64,000 bases of DNA from Vibrio penaeicida. GTDB lineage: Bacteria; Pseudomonadota; Gammaproteobacteria; Enterobacterales; Vibrionaceae. The notes under the pieces are model-generated. The model made no database searches and was not told the origin of the DNA. It saw only the letters and a program-made list of their open reading frames with translations. Shown here piece by piece: positions 1 through 8,762 of the stretch. Location of the stretch: assembly GCF_019977755.1 (NCBI RefSeq), contig NZ_AP025144.1:1922001-1986000 (forward strand), read 5' to 3'. A program made the position numbers and the translations under genes. Position 1 is the first letter of the stretch. Each line of letters starts with the position of its first letter.

Positions 1-655
1 AAGATTGAACGTCGATATCGATCGGTAACGTTCTAGCGTACGCATGTGCAATACCAGTGAGATACAACCAGTTATCTAAATGCATTTCTTCGGTTGTTCG
101 CACGTAATGACCATCTGCACAGTGAAATTTGGCTTCAAATTTTTGTCGGAAATTAGAGTAAGATTTATCTGTGGATCGTTGGCTAACATGGCACCCCAAT
201 AATTCTTCTGCAGAAGAGAGTAACCGCGTATTCATGATGATACTTTTATCCCAAACAACGTAATCAATGTTAGAAGCTTTGTTATGCCTTTGTTCCGCAC
301 CCATTCGTTTGCCCAATGTACTTGCTACCCATCCTCCATCAGATTTGAGAATCCACCCCAACTCACCAAGCAGTTGATTCGATTGCTGGGAAGTTAACTT
401 AAGTCGTTCACCCACTTGAGCTGCGGTCAGTTTGTCTTCTTTTGAGTCGTATAAAGGAACATATAAGTCCTGAGGCCAAACGATGTAACGCCCGTATTGC
501 TTTGACTCTTTATAGCGCCCGCCTTGAGCCAAGCCTATTTCTGTTAACGTCCAATGTTCTTCTTCTTTGAAGACGAACTCGTATTTCTCTAGCGCTTGAA
601 ACAAAGCACCTGATTTAACATTCAATTTTTCAGCGAGTTTACTGGTTGAAATCAT
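1..655 (-). CDS. Partial protein with winged-helix-like segments and a possible PD-(D/E)XK nuclease start
   Basis: The frame is open from an ATG at 655 to the window edge, so the C-terminus is missing; about 218 residues are visible. The N-terminus (MISTSKLAEKLNV) and a second segment near residues 80-110 look like helix-turn-helix or winged-helix units (KLTAAQVGERLKLTSQQSNQ). Near residues 185-205 the segment GHYVRTTEEMHLDNWLY resembles the first conserved motif of PD-(D/E)XK nuclease-like domains, in which a glutamate follows a VRS-type motif; the later D and ExK motifs would lie beyond the edge. Homologues in vibrios are, as I recall, often labelled hypothetical or misnamed glycerol kinase. 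Being a real gene is well supported; the nuclease idea is inference from one motif. Confidence 0.6.
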   Translation of the reverse strand, partial: MISTSKLAEKLNVKSGALFQALEKYEFVFKEEEHWTLTEIGLAQGGRYKESKQYGRYIVWPQDLYVPLYDSKEDKLTAAQVGERLKLTSQQSNQLLGELGWILKSDGGWVASTLGKRMGAEQRHNKASNIDYVVWDKSIIMNTRLLSSAEELLGCHVSQRSTDKSYSNFRQKFEAKFHCADGHYVRTTEEMHLDNWLYLTGIAHAYARTLPIDIDVQS

Positions 656-693
656 TTTTGTTTATCGGGAAGTTCATGAAAGTTTAACTATTG

Positions 694-718
694 TATACCC
701 AAGTGACCTCAAGATGCA
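694..718. repeat. Dispersed intergenic repeat, single arm
   Basis: The sequence TATACCCAAGTGACCTCAAG followed by ATGCA lies between the divergent genes at 655 and 843. Related copies occur at 3701, 28893 and 29802, some as inverted pairs. Only one arm is recognisable here. Confidence 0.6.
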
Positions 719-842
719 GAGCGCTAATTCATAATTTAGTTCACGGAAAGAACACTGTGAATTTAATAACCACACTAACGTTGCATGTAATGAGCAATAT
801 TGAACTATATTGATATTAAGGTTGGCTTATATAAGAAAAAAT

Positions 843-1472
843 ATGTCAGAAAAACGCGTTTTTGTCATTGCCGCGGAAGTAGCAGCGGAGCTCAATAAAG
901 GCATGGTTATTGCGAAACGGCTTTTGCTGATAGCGAGTAACGCAAGGGCTTTAGCGCTAAGAGCTGGAGTAAGTGCCGCGGGGTTTAGGCCTATTACCGA
1001 CTCCATCGATGAACTAGTTCGAACCACACTTCAGTCTTCCAAAGTCATCAATAAAAAAGCCCAAAAGCTAAGCCGAATCGCAACGGCAGAAACGCGCGCG
1101 GCGTCGGCGTTAATCAAGTTTGAAGACGTCTATAAAACCGCAACGAATGCACAATTTATCTGTAGCTTGGAACCTACCATTGCTGAAACGCATACACATC
1201 ACAATGAGCTCATGGCTGAATTTAAACGCGAAGCCAAGGGGTTAAATGACATGTTGAGGGTGTTACACAGTGAACTAAGAACAGCGCAAATTATTTCAAC
1301 CATGCTCAGCGTAGAAGCTTCACAAGCTGGTGAAGTTTATCAAGATCAACTGAATAGTATCGCGACTAGCGTATCGCAGTCTGCTAATTCCATTCAAAGC
1401 CATGTTCTTCAATCCTTAAATCTATTTTCTGAACTGACTAGGGTAGTTTATGCAAGCAAAAGTTCTCTTTAA
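843..1472 (+). CDS. Cytoplasmic chemoreceptor-like (MCP hairpin) protein
   Basis: About 209 residues from the ATG at 843; an in-frame TTG at 810 has no better ribosome site, so the ATG is preferred. The protein is almost entirely helical with no signal or membrane segment. Residues about 28-60 (IASNARALALRAG then AAGFRPITDSIDEL) resemble the tip of the MCP signalling hairpin, whose family pattern is A-N-x-LALNAxIEAARAG followed by GxGFxVVAxEIxxL. HAMP and sensory domains are absent, and the match is degenerate. Its end overlaps the next gene by 23 bp, so the two are probably translated together. I infer a stand-alone signalling partner for the diiron protein that follows; the function is not proven by sequence alone. 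Confidence 0.6.
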   Translation: MSEKRVFVIAAEVAAELNKGMVIAKRLLLIASNARALALRAGVSAAGFRPITDSIDELVRTTLQSSKVINKKAQKLSRIATAETRAASALIKFEDVYKTATNAQFICSLEPTIAETHTHHNELMAEFKREAKGLNDMLRVLHSELRTAQIISTMLSVEASQAGEVYQDQLNSIATSVSQSANSIQSHVLQSLNLFSELTRVVYASKSSL

Positions 1473-2184
1473 TCAAGGTTCTCATCGTTGGGTTGTTTTC
1501 GGTCGTGATCCAGAGAAACCAGATGGTATCGTGGACACCAATCAGTACATGATAACCAATCGAGATGAAGCCATACTGCTTGATCCGGGAGGCATTGAGC
1601 TTTTTTCAGCCATGCTAGGCTGCGTTGTTAAAGAAGTACCCATAGAAAACATCACTCATCTTTTCGCATCACACCAAGATCCAGATATTATTTCTTCATT
1701 AGGTTTATGGGATCAAGCGCTAACTAAAGCCAAATTACACTCTCCATGGCTTTGGGAGGGCTTTATTCGCCATTTTGGTATGGAAAAAGTGGACTATGCC
1801 CCAATTCCTGATGAAGGACGTAGTCTCAATATTTCTGGAATCGAGATCCAATTTATACCTGCTCATTACATGCATTCGTCCGGAAATTTCTCAGTTTACG
1901 ATCCACAAGCTAAAATATTAATGTCAGGAGACATCGGTGCAGCATTGGATGCTGTCGATGCCCCCATGTTTGTTCAAGATTTTGATGCTCATATACCAAA
2001 AATGGAGTATTTTCACCAAAGGTGGATGCCCTCAAATAGAGCTAAGACTGCATGGATAGAGAAGGTCAGTAAGCTGGAAATTGATATGCTTTGCCCTCAG
2101 CATGGTGGCATATTCAAAGGAGACGACGTGAAACGTTTTCTCATGTGGCTGGATAAGCTCGATGTAGGTGTTGCGATCAAGTAG
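1450..2184 (+). CDS. Oxygen-binding diiron (ODP) metallo-beta-lactamase-fold protein
   Basis: A 244-residue protein made only of the metallo-beta-lactamase-fold domain found in FprA-type flavodiiron proteins and in oxygen-sensing ODP proteins. All six expected diiron ligands are visible: H75, D77 and D79 (SHQDPDI), H139 (PAHYMHSSGNF), D161 (SGDIG) and H218 (PQHGG). The flavodoxin and rubredoxin domains of true flavodiiron reductases are absent, which favours a sensor of O2 or NO over a reductase. The ATG at 1450 lies inside the end of the chemoreceptor-like gene, so the pair form one unit. Domain identity is strong; the sensing role follows from ODP-chemoreceptor proteins known in other bacteria. 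Confidence 0.82.
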   Translation: MQAKVLFNQGSHRWVVFGRDPEKPDGIVDTNQYMITNRDEAILLDPGGIELFSAMLGCVVKEVPIENITHLFASHQDPDIISSLGLWDQALTKAKLHSPWLWEGFIRHFGMEKVDYAPIPDEGRSLNISGIEIQFIPAHYMHSSGNFSVYDPQAKILMSGDIGAALDAVDAPMFVQDFDAHIPKMEYFHQRWMPSNRAKTAWIEKVSKLEIDMLCPQHGGIFKGDDVKRFLMWLDKLDVGVAIK

Positions 2185-2238
2185 CCACATTTCTACTTCG
2201 GGTATGACATAACTCATTATCAGGTTTGAACACATATT

Positions 2239-2601
2239 ATGTCTGTATCTAACGTAGAAACAATCGACATCGAACAGGTGAACATTTCAGCGTGCTTTTT
2301 TGAAAAGCGTGATCTGTGGAAGAACAAGCAACTAAAACGAGGAAGTAAGCCACTTTTTGATTTTTGCTTAGATTTTGGTATTCGCTTTGAAGACTTAATT
2401 GAAGCTGGGATCATTGAAAGGAAAGAAACACCCGATAACACGGCTCTCTCAGATTATCAGATAACAGCTAAAGGGAATGAGTACCTGGTTGCTGAATATG
2501 AAAGCTTTTGGGTTGTTGGTTCAAAGCTGGAAGCGTTAGATGACTTTATAGAACAATACATTCATGACATGCTGGTGGGTAGGATAGCGGTCGCCAGTTA
2601 G
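2239..2601 (+). CDS. Small uncharacterised protein, possibly winged helix
   Basis: A 120-residue protein that I do not recognise. The middle (FDFCLDFGIRFEDLIEAGIIERKE, then YQITAKGNEYLVAEYESFW) reads like a winged helix: helix, turn, helix, then a two-strand wing, resembling the TxxG..YL pattern of PadR- or MarR-like wings. There is no signal peptide or membrane segment. It starts 54 bp after the ODP gene in the same direction and is followed at once by a strong terminator, so it may be the last gene of that transcript. Existence is reasonably supported by the ATG, coding texture and terminator; the DNA-binding idea is weak inference. Confidence 0.6.
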   Translation: MSVSNVETIDIEQVNISACFFEKRDLWKNKQLKRGSKPLFDFCLDFGIRFEDLIEAGIIERKETPDNTALSDYQITAKGNEYLVAEYESFWVVGSKLEALDDFIEQYIHDMLVGRIAVAS

Positions 2602-2625
2602 AGCAAGTTAGTCTTAGTCAAAAAT

Positions 2626-2652
2626 AACCCAGGCAAAAGCGCCTGGGTTTTT
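2626..2652 (+). terminator. Rho-independent terminator
   Basis: AACCCAGGC pairs with GCCTGGGTT across a short AAAAGC loop, followed by a T run. It ends the transcript running through the genes at 843-2601; the barrel gene facing it stops at 2664. Confidence 0.85.
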
Positions 2653-2663
2653 CATTGTATTCG

Positions 2664-3494
2664 CTAGAATTGATATTCCAATGTGAGCATCGGTCCGTAA
2701 AACTGAAAGTTGACATTTAAATCAGCCAAATCCGCACCATAATCGACATTCACTTCATAGTAGCTATAAGTAGCAGCGGCATGCCAGCTATCACTGAAAC
2801 TGTATTGAAGCCCTAAATTGGCATCAACCAAAAGCCCTTTAATGCCATCGAATTCAATGTAGAAAAACTGAGCGTGTGAAATCGCTTTCCAATCGTCATT
2901 TATTGAATACTCTGCCTCTAGCCCAATATCGGGTAAAGGTGCCGTTACATCAGTAAAAGCATAATTGCCGAGACCAAGCACATTATTGGTATTTCCACCT
3001 TGTAGGTATAGTTCTCCACCAATACCGATTTGTAGTTGCATAATATGGATGCCTGCCGTTACATCCAGGTCCCATTTATCGCTTTCATAGAAAGAATACG
3101 AATAACCAAGCCGCGCCAGATCGATATTCAGAGTAGATTGAACCGTTGCGCCAACCTCTGCTTCATACAATTTGTCGTCTATTGAAACAGCAAAAGAGCG
3201 AGCGGCGGAAACGGATGAGTTTCGATGGAGGCTTCTCCAATCTAAATAAACACTGTGTTTTGAGTTAAATGCATATTCAATTTGAAGGTAAGGAAGCATT
3301 TCACGCTCTTTAAGGCGCAAGTCCGACTCAAAGTCGAGGTCAAAACTTTTGCGCAGATTGGGGGAGTAGGCCCCCATCGAAGTATCTGCGCTAGAGTAAA
3401 AACCGCCAGCAGTCACACTCACATTCCCTGCTTGTGCAGTCGAACAGAACAATACACTTAACCCAGTTGCTAGCCATTTTTTGTTTGCGTTCAC
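2664..3494 (-). CDS. Outer-membrane beta-barrel protein of unknown substrate
   Basis: The start chosen is a GTG at 3494, preceded by AAGGA at normal spacing, because it opens straight into a signal peptide (NANKKWLATGLSVLFCSTAQAG); the longer frame upstream adds an implausible 24 residues. The 276-residue product shows alternating amphipathic strands throughout (for example HSVYLDWRSLHR and DSWHAAATYSYYEV) and ends LTLEYQF, with the C-terminal aromatic typical of outer-membrane barrels. Size suggests roughly 10-12 strands. I cannot name the family; porin-like or adhesin-like roles are both possible. Confidence 0.72.
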   Translation of the reverse strand: MNANKKWLATGLSVLFCSTAQAGNVSVTAGGFYSSADTSMGAYSPNLRKSFDLDFESDLRLKEREMLPYLQIEYAFNSKHSVYLDWRSLHRNSSVSAARSFAVSIDDKLYEAEVGATVQSTLNIDLARLGYSYSFYESDKWDLDVTAGIHIMQLQIGIGGELYLQGGNTNNVLGLGNYAFTDVTAPLPDIGLEAEYSINDDWKAISHAQFFYIEFDGIKGLLVDANLGLQYSFSDSWHAAATYSYYEVNVDYGADLADLNVNFQFYGPMLTLEYQF

Positions 3495-3700
3495 AGGTAT
3501 CCATTCCTTGGTTAAATCAAAATAACATAGAAATAACAGCAATGAGCTGCATAAACAATATTGCACGCCCGATTTTATTCATGAAATTTGTAAATATATT
3601 TCGGCCTTTAATTGGAAATTGTGTTTAGCTTCTCTGTTTTGGAATAAATCTGAGTTAGGTCCATGAGTTTAATGGGAATACTTCACAAACGGTCTACATT

Positions 3701-3842
3701 TATACCCAAAGCGACCGCAAGATACAGGACTTATAGCCTCATATTCTGTTTCAATTTGAGGACAAGAACGTGCGGACACAAAGCAATCCCAACAAATCTT
3801 TTGTTAAATGTTTGGTATAACAGGGTAGGTTACTTGGGTATA
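3701..3842. repeat. MITE-like intergenic repeat with inverted ends
   Basis: The left end starts TATACCCAAAGCGACCGCAA at 3701; the right end reads AGGTTACTTGGGTATA at 3827-3842, the inverted counterpart. The 142-bp unit fills most of the 381-bp gap between the barrel gene and the cyclase at 3876. No convincing gene lies inside it. It belongs to the same family as the copies at 694, 28893 and 29802. Confidence 0.6.
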
Positions 3843-3875
3843 GATGCAAAACAAAATACCTTCGCGAGGTAGGGC

Positions 3876-5852
3876 ATGCCGTACAGTGAATACGCCGTTA
3901 TTTTCGACAGCGAGCTGAACATCTTAGGGAAAAATGAGCAATTGGAGCGAAGTGGGCTGTTAAGCCCAACTCCAGGAACCATTGCCGATTCCAAACTTAA
4001 AATTACATGGCTTCTATCTGGCCAAGACATTCACCCAACTCACCTACCAGTAGAGAGCTTTCTTCAGGATGGACGAGTCATGGTTGAAAGTCCAGAAGGG
4101 ACAAGCGAAGGTAGAATTGACGTTATTCAAGTAGGGAAAAACACCTTGTGGCAGGTAAGGTTTGCTCAAATAGGTGATCAGTCCAACTATCAGGAATCGT
4201 CTGACGTATTTAAGTTTCGAACCATGCTTGAGGGTTCTCGAGCTGGAACATGGGAGTGGAACGTACAAACTGGAGAGGTCATCTTTAACGAAAGATGGGC
4301 ACAGATTATTGGGTATGAATTAGAAGAATTAATGCCCATCAGTATTGATACGTGGATAGCGCATTGCAATGAAGATGACTTAGTTAAATCCGAGAAAGTC
4401 CTTATGCGTCACTTTTCCGGTGAACTTCCTTATTATGAATGTGAAGTTCGTATGACCCACAAAAATGGTCGAGAGATCTGGGTTAGAGATTTCGGAAAGT
4501 TAATGACGCGTAATGAACATGGAGATCCAGAATGGGTGGTTGGTACGCATATTGATATCACGACGAGTAAAACGATGACCCAAAATCTAGCCTCTATGAA
4601 CACCGAACTTGACGCCATGATAGACGTCAGCCCCAATGTTATTTATCGATGCCAAGACGACCCGTTAAAGAACATTGAATTTATATCCAAAGACGTAGAA
4701 GAAATGACTGGGTATAAAAAATCTGAAATCGTGAATTCAAAAGGGTTTTGGGGAAAACAACTCCCTTTAAGTGTGTGCAAAACAGAAAGTGACCTTTTTG
4801 TTGGATGGCAAAAATCGAATAGAGGGGAGATTCTCAAACGTCAGTATCGATTTCGGCACAAAGATGGGCATGACATTTGGCTATTGGATTCCATTAGAAA
4901 GTTCAAAAGCCCAGTACTTAAAACAAAGGGTTATATTGGATCCCTTTCTGATATCACGTCGCAGAAAGAACTTGAGATCCAATTACAAAGTAGCCAACAC
5001 AGGCTTAAAACCGCGCATCAAATTGGTAGGTTAGGGCATTGGGAATGCAACTTAGATACGGGTGACGTTTATTGGTCGGACATGGTTTACACCATTCTCG
5101 GTTATGAACGAGGTCAAGTGCACCCAAGCCTTTCTTTTTTCAAAAGTTTGATCGCAGAAGAACATCAGCGTCGTGTCAATGAGAGTGAAAAGGCCGCTCA
5201 GATAAGCGGTAAGTACAATGTTCAGCACATGATCAAACACTCCAGTGGAACCTTCATTTGGGTTCATGAAATGGCCGATTTTCAAATAGGAACCAATACG
5301 TTAATTGGGACCATCCGTGATATTACCGAACAGAAAATCCTAGAGCTTCAGCTTCGCGAACAAGCCATAACTGACCCATTAACCGGAGCTTATAACCGTC
5401 GCTTTTACATTGAGAGGCTAGATGCGGAGTTTGAGCGGTTTTGTCGGAGTGGGCGTTCATTTTGCCTGATGATGATCGATTTTGATGAATTCAAGGAAGT
5501 GAATGACAATTTCGGTCATTTGTTTGGGGATGAAGTGCTAAGACAAATTGTATCCATTATTAAAAGCCGACTTCGTCACAATGATGTACTCGCTCGAGTA
5601 GGGGGAGAAGAATTCAGTGTCATCTTACCTGATACCAATATCATTGGCGCTGTCCAACTGGCGGAGGATATTAGGAAAAAAGTAAGTACCACCGTGATTC
5701 ACCATGAAGGGGATGAAACCTCAATTACGATTACCATCGGTTTAGTTGAAGCTATTGAAAACAGAGACTCTATAGATACGCTCATGCTTCGTGCCGATGA
5801 TTTACTCTATAAAGGAAAGATGTCGGGTCGTGACCGCGTGTACTCACAATAA
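3876..5852 (+). CDS. PAS-PAS-PAS-GGDEF diguanylate cyclase
   Basis: A 658-residue soluble protein that should make cyclic di-GMP from two GTP. After an N-terminal stretch that may itself be PAS-like, three PAS/PAC units are visible: about 115-230 (GTWEWNVQTGEVIFNERW), about 245-370 (VIYRCQDDP, EEMTGYKKSEI) and about 375-490 (GHWECNLDTGDVYWSD). The GGDEF domain spans about 495-655 and has an intact active motif, GGEEF near residue 575. An inhibitory-site RxxD (RHND) sits five residues before it, so product feedback is expected. No membrane segments are present, so the signal is probably internal, such as a bound cofactor or small molecule. The start ATG has AGGTAGGGC just upstream. Confidence 0.92.
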   Translation: MPYSEYAVIFDSELNILGKNEQLERSGLLSPTPGTIADSKLKITWLLSGQDIHPTHLPVESFLQDGRVMVESPEGTSEGRIDVIQVGKNTLWQVRFAQIGDQSNYQESSDVFKFRTMLEGSRAGTWEWNVQTGEVIFNERWAQIIGYELEELMPISIDTWIAHCNEDDLVKSEKVLMRHFSGELPYYECEVRMTHKNGREIWVRDFGKLMTRNEHGDPEWVVGTHIDITTSKTMTQNLASMNTELDAMIDVSPNVIYRCQDDPLKNIEFISKDVEEMTGYKKSEIVNSKGFWGKQLPLSVCKTESDLFVGWQKSNRGEILKRQYRFRHKDGHDIWLLDSIRKFKSPVLKTKGYIGSLSDITSQKELEIQLQSSQHRLKTAHQIGRLGHWECNLDTGDVYWSDMVYTILGYERGQVHPSLSFFKSLIAEEHQRRVNESEKAAQISGKYNVQHMIKHSSGTFIWVHEMADFQIGTNTLIGTIRDITEQKILELQLREQAITDPLTGAYNRRFYIERLDAEFERFCRSGRSFCLMMIDFDEFKEVNDNFGHLFGDEVLRQIVSIIKSRLRHNDVLARVGGEEFSVILPDTNIIGAVQLAEDIRKKVSTTVIHHEGDETSITITIGLVEAIENRDSIDTLMLRADDLLYKGKMSGRDRVYSQ

Positions 5853-6018
5853 CACGCTGTTAAAACGACGTAAGGTTTCTTAGCTCAATCATTGAGATCC
5901 CTTTGTTGCCTATTGAGGATTCCTATTTTGAGCAGTAAAATCCTCAAATGAAATTTGTTCTCTGCTTCTGATCTTACAGAGATATCATTATCAACTCTTA
6001 ACGTGTTTTAGGATTTCT

Positions 6019-6390
6019 GTGCCTCGATTAGTTTTAGTTCGTGGTTTACCTGGTTCTGGGAAATCAACTTACGCAAAATCTTTATCTATCCACCATGTCG
6101 AAGCGGATATGTATTTTGTAAATAAGCACGGCACTTATCAATTTAACCCCCACAAACTCCATCAAGCCCACAGGTGGTGCCAAGGTCAAACTGAACAATT
6201 GCTAAAAAATGGGCAGGACGTTGTTGTTTCTAATACGTTTGTGGAGCACTGGGAAATGGCTCCGTACTTGGAAATGGCTACTTATTTCAATGTGGATGTC
6301 GAAGTGGTTGTCTGTACCGGAAACTTCACCTCAATACATGATGTGCCCAAAAGCACCATTAAAAAAATGAAATTCAAATGGCAGGATTAA
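6019..6390 (+). CDS. Small P-loop kinase-like ATP-binding protein (AAA_33 type)
   Basis: A 123-residue protein starting with GTG at 6019, with AGGA seven bases upstream. The Walker A motif GLPGSGKST is at residues 9-17, followed by EADMYF, a Walker-B-like acidic spot shared with the AAA_33 and zeta-toxin-like kinase group, and then a NTFVEHWEM segment. The protein is a single short P-loop domain without a second functional domain. In phage and bacterial relatives this fold phosphorylates small molecules or RNA ends, but nothing here shows the substrate. Confidence 0.8.
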   Translation: MPRLVLVRGLPGSGKSTYAKSLSIHHVEADMYFVNKHGTYQFNPHKLHQAHRWCQGQTEQLLKNGQDVVVSNTFVEHWEMAPYLEMATYFNVDVEVVVCTGNFTSIHDVPKSTIKKMKFKWQD

Positions 6391-6517
6391 CAGTATTCGT
6401 TAAGGTCAAACGCATACTTCAAGTAATCGCACGTCTATATAAGACAACGGCACTGTAAAGTACCGTTGTAGAGTATGTGTCGCTTAATGCGGTATATATT
6501 ACCTAAAAATCAAAATA

Positions 6518-7624
6518 TTACGACGAAAGGTGTTTTACCAGAAAGCGCGTGATATCAACCATGTCTTCGACCTTAATAAATTCTTCAGTAGTGTGAACTT
6601 TTGCCATACCAGTCGACAGGTTTACGGTTTTTAAACCTCTACTGTTAAAAATGTTTGCATCGCTGCCACCACCAGTAGATTTTGTTGCTGCTGTAATCCC
6701 AACTAATTCAAAGCTCGCCTTAATAGAAGAGACATGTTCATCATTGTCGCTTATTTTGTATGCGTTATAAGCGCGGGTAGACTCAATGTTTACTGAAGCA
6801 CCATGCTTTTCTGCCGCTTGTTTAAAGGTATCTTCCATGTGCTTAACTTGCGTGGTGAGCTTTACATCATCGAGTGATCTTGCTTCAGCCTCGATGTAGA
6901 TCTCAGGCATCACAATGTTGGTTGCTTGACCTCCAGAAACCACGCCGATGTTTGCTGTCGTTTCAAAATCAATACGAGATAATGTCATGTTGGCTATGGC
7001 TTCTGAAGCAACCACCATTGCATTAATCCCTTCTTCTGGTGCTAGCCCAGCATGTGCAGGTTTTCCTTTAATGGTTACTTTTAAATTTTGCTGACCAGGT
7101 GCCGTTGTAATGATGGTGCCAATGGGACCACCAGAATCCAATACAATGGCATACTCAGACTCGACACAATCAAGTTCGAACTGTCTTGAACCATGAAGTC
7201 CACCTTCTTCGTGAACAGTAAAAGCGACTTCGATAGTTTGATGGGGGAGGTCATTTTCTTGAAGTGTTCGAACCGCTTCAAATAATGCTGCGATTCCAGA
7301 TTTATCATCCCCACCTAAGATAGTGTCTCCCGCGCTTCGAATAATGCCATTCTCTTCGATAGGCACAATTCCATTACCAGGAGTAACAGTATCTAAATGC
7401 GAACTCACAAGAACACTGCCATCGAGTGTTCCCTTTAATTTTCCATACACATTAAATCCGTTAGAGATATCTTCGGTAACGGGTTGTTTTCTAACTTCAA
7501 ATCCCAATTGACCGAGTTGTTCAGAAATTGTTTCAGCCATTTCTTTTTCGTTTCTAGATTCGCTATCGATTTTGACTAATGACATGAAATGTTCGACAAG
7601 TCTTTGTTGGTTCACTTGTGGCAT
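6518..7624 (-). CDS. M20 family peptidase, PepT-like
   Basis: A 368-residue cytosolic zinc dipeptidase or tripeptidase of the PepT-like branch of family M20. Metal and catalytic motifs appear in order: SSHLDTV (first zinc ligand and catalytic Asp), GGDDKSG (bridging Asp), HEEGG (general-base Glu and second-metal Glu), LDSGG, and near the C-terminus GGGSDANIF. The central part (about residues 180-290) is the lid and dimerisation domain. Start ATG at 7624 has GAGG four bases upstream. There is no signal peptide. The exact peptide preference cannot be read from the sequence. It stands alone, facing the small kinase gene. Confidence 0.9.
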   Translation of the reverse strand: MPQVNQQRLVEHFMSLVKIDSESRNEKEMAETISEQLGQLGFEVRKQPVTEDISNGFNVYGKLKGTLDGSVLVSSHLDTVTPGNGIVPIEENGIIRSAGDTILGGDDKSGIAALFEAVRTLQENDLPHQTIEVAFTVHEEGGLHGSRQFELDCVESEYAIVLDSGGPIGTIITTAPGQQNLKVTIKGKPAHAGLAPEEGINAMVVASEAIANMTLSRIDFETTANIGVVSGGQATNIVMPEIYIEAEARSLDDVKLTTQVKHMEDTFKQAAEKHGASVNIESTRAYNAYKISDNDEHVSSIKASFELVGITAATKSTGGGSDANIFNSRGLKTVNLSTGMAKVHTTEEFIKVEDMVDITRFLVKHLSS

Positions 7625-7855
7625 GAGACCTCTGTATATGGATAAGAGTGGAATTGGATGAGTGATTTGGTATTACAAGCGTGTCTTCTTTCGGTTTTTT
7701 CACAAAATAACCGTTCGCCTTCCAAAGTCACGTTTAAATCAGAACATTACATTAAATCTCATTATTATAAGGATGCCTTAGATCAAAGTTGGTCTCGATA
7801 GTAAATATCAAACAAACGCTGCTATTCTTTAAAGAAGTAGTGAAAGGATAAAAAA

Positions 7856-8524
7856 ATGAAAAAACTGTTGTTGTTATTGGTTTTACTAGGCCTAGGTGGT
7901 GGTGGGGCATACTACTATTTTGTCATGATGCCTCAAGCCATGATGGCAGCAAACACAGAAACAACAATGGTTGATAAAGAACCCGATCCCAATGGCGCCA
8001 TTATGGATCTTGAAAACAAAGAGAACCTGGCCACAATCGAACTTGGTGAATATTACGTTTCGTCGAGTAGCTTAAATGTTAGACGGGAACCAGGCACAAA
8101 CGCGTCGATCTCTCGTGTTCTGGACATAGGCGATAAAGTGGAGGTGTTAGAGTCGAATCAAGGTTGGGCTCGAATTTCTGAATATCATAAGTATGGTGAT
8201 GGTGAATTCGCTCAATGGGTTTCTGAACAATTTCTCTCTTCCTCTGTCCCAGAAAATCTAGCGGAAGTTCGCTCTGGTCGCTTGGAAATTGCGATTAAAG
8301 GGTCCGACAATTTTTTGAATCACCGAGATTTGTTTCTTTCAGTATCGCAACTTCTCATAAACGATGGAATATGCACGAATACCGATTTCAAAGAGATTGG
8401 TGGATGGCTAAAGTCGGTAGATTATCGCCCACGTGATGTGTATTACACCTATTGCGGTGGAATAGAAAGAGAGCACAAAATTTATCTAGATGCAGAAAAT
8501 GGTGAACTGTTGAATGTTAACTAG
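7856..8524 (+). CDS. Membrane-anchored bacterial SH3-domain protein
   Basis: A 222-residue protein with an N-terminal hydrophobic anchor (residues 4-27, LLLLLVLLGLGGGG then AYYYFVMM) and no clear signal-peptidase site, so it is probably anchored in the inner membrane with its bulk in the periplasm. Residues about 64-130 form a bacterial SH3 domain (SSLNVRREPGTNA, VEVLESNQGWARI, QWVSEQFL), a fold that usually binds cell-wall peptides. The C-terminal 90 residues, with two cysteines, are unfamiliar. RBS is AGGA at normal spacing. The domain is clear; the cell-wall role is inference. Confidence 0.8.
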   Translation: MKKLLLLLVLLGLGGGGAYYYFVMMPQAMMAANTETTMVDKEPDPNGAIMDLENKENLATIELGEYYVSSSSLNVRREPGTNASISRVLDIGDKVEVLESNQGWARISEYHKYGDGEFAQWVSEQFLSSSVPENLAEVRSGRLEIAIKGSDNFLNHRDLFLSVSQLLINDGICTNTDFKEIGGWLKSVDYRPRDVYYTYCGGIEREHKIYLDAENGELLNVN

Positions 8525-8762
8525 ATGTAACGAGGATTTAGGGCGTGACCACTTTAATTTACGACCTAAAATGTATTCTATTTGTTTGTTTTTAAGCTAA
8601 ATCTAGCCCGTCTCCTTTAAGTGTAAATATTGTTATACATCTGCGATTTTATTTAATGAAATTATCATTTTGTTAACATCTATTTTCAATTAGTGCTTTT
8701 TCATCCATGTTGTTAATAACTTCGCGATTCAGCGAATACTCAGCTCATGGAGGAAAAGGGCA

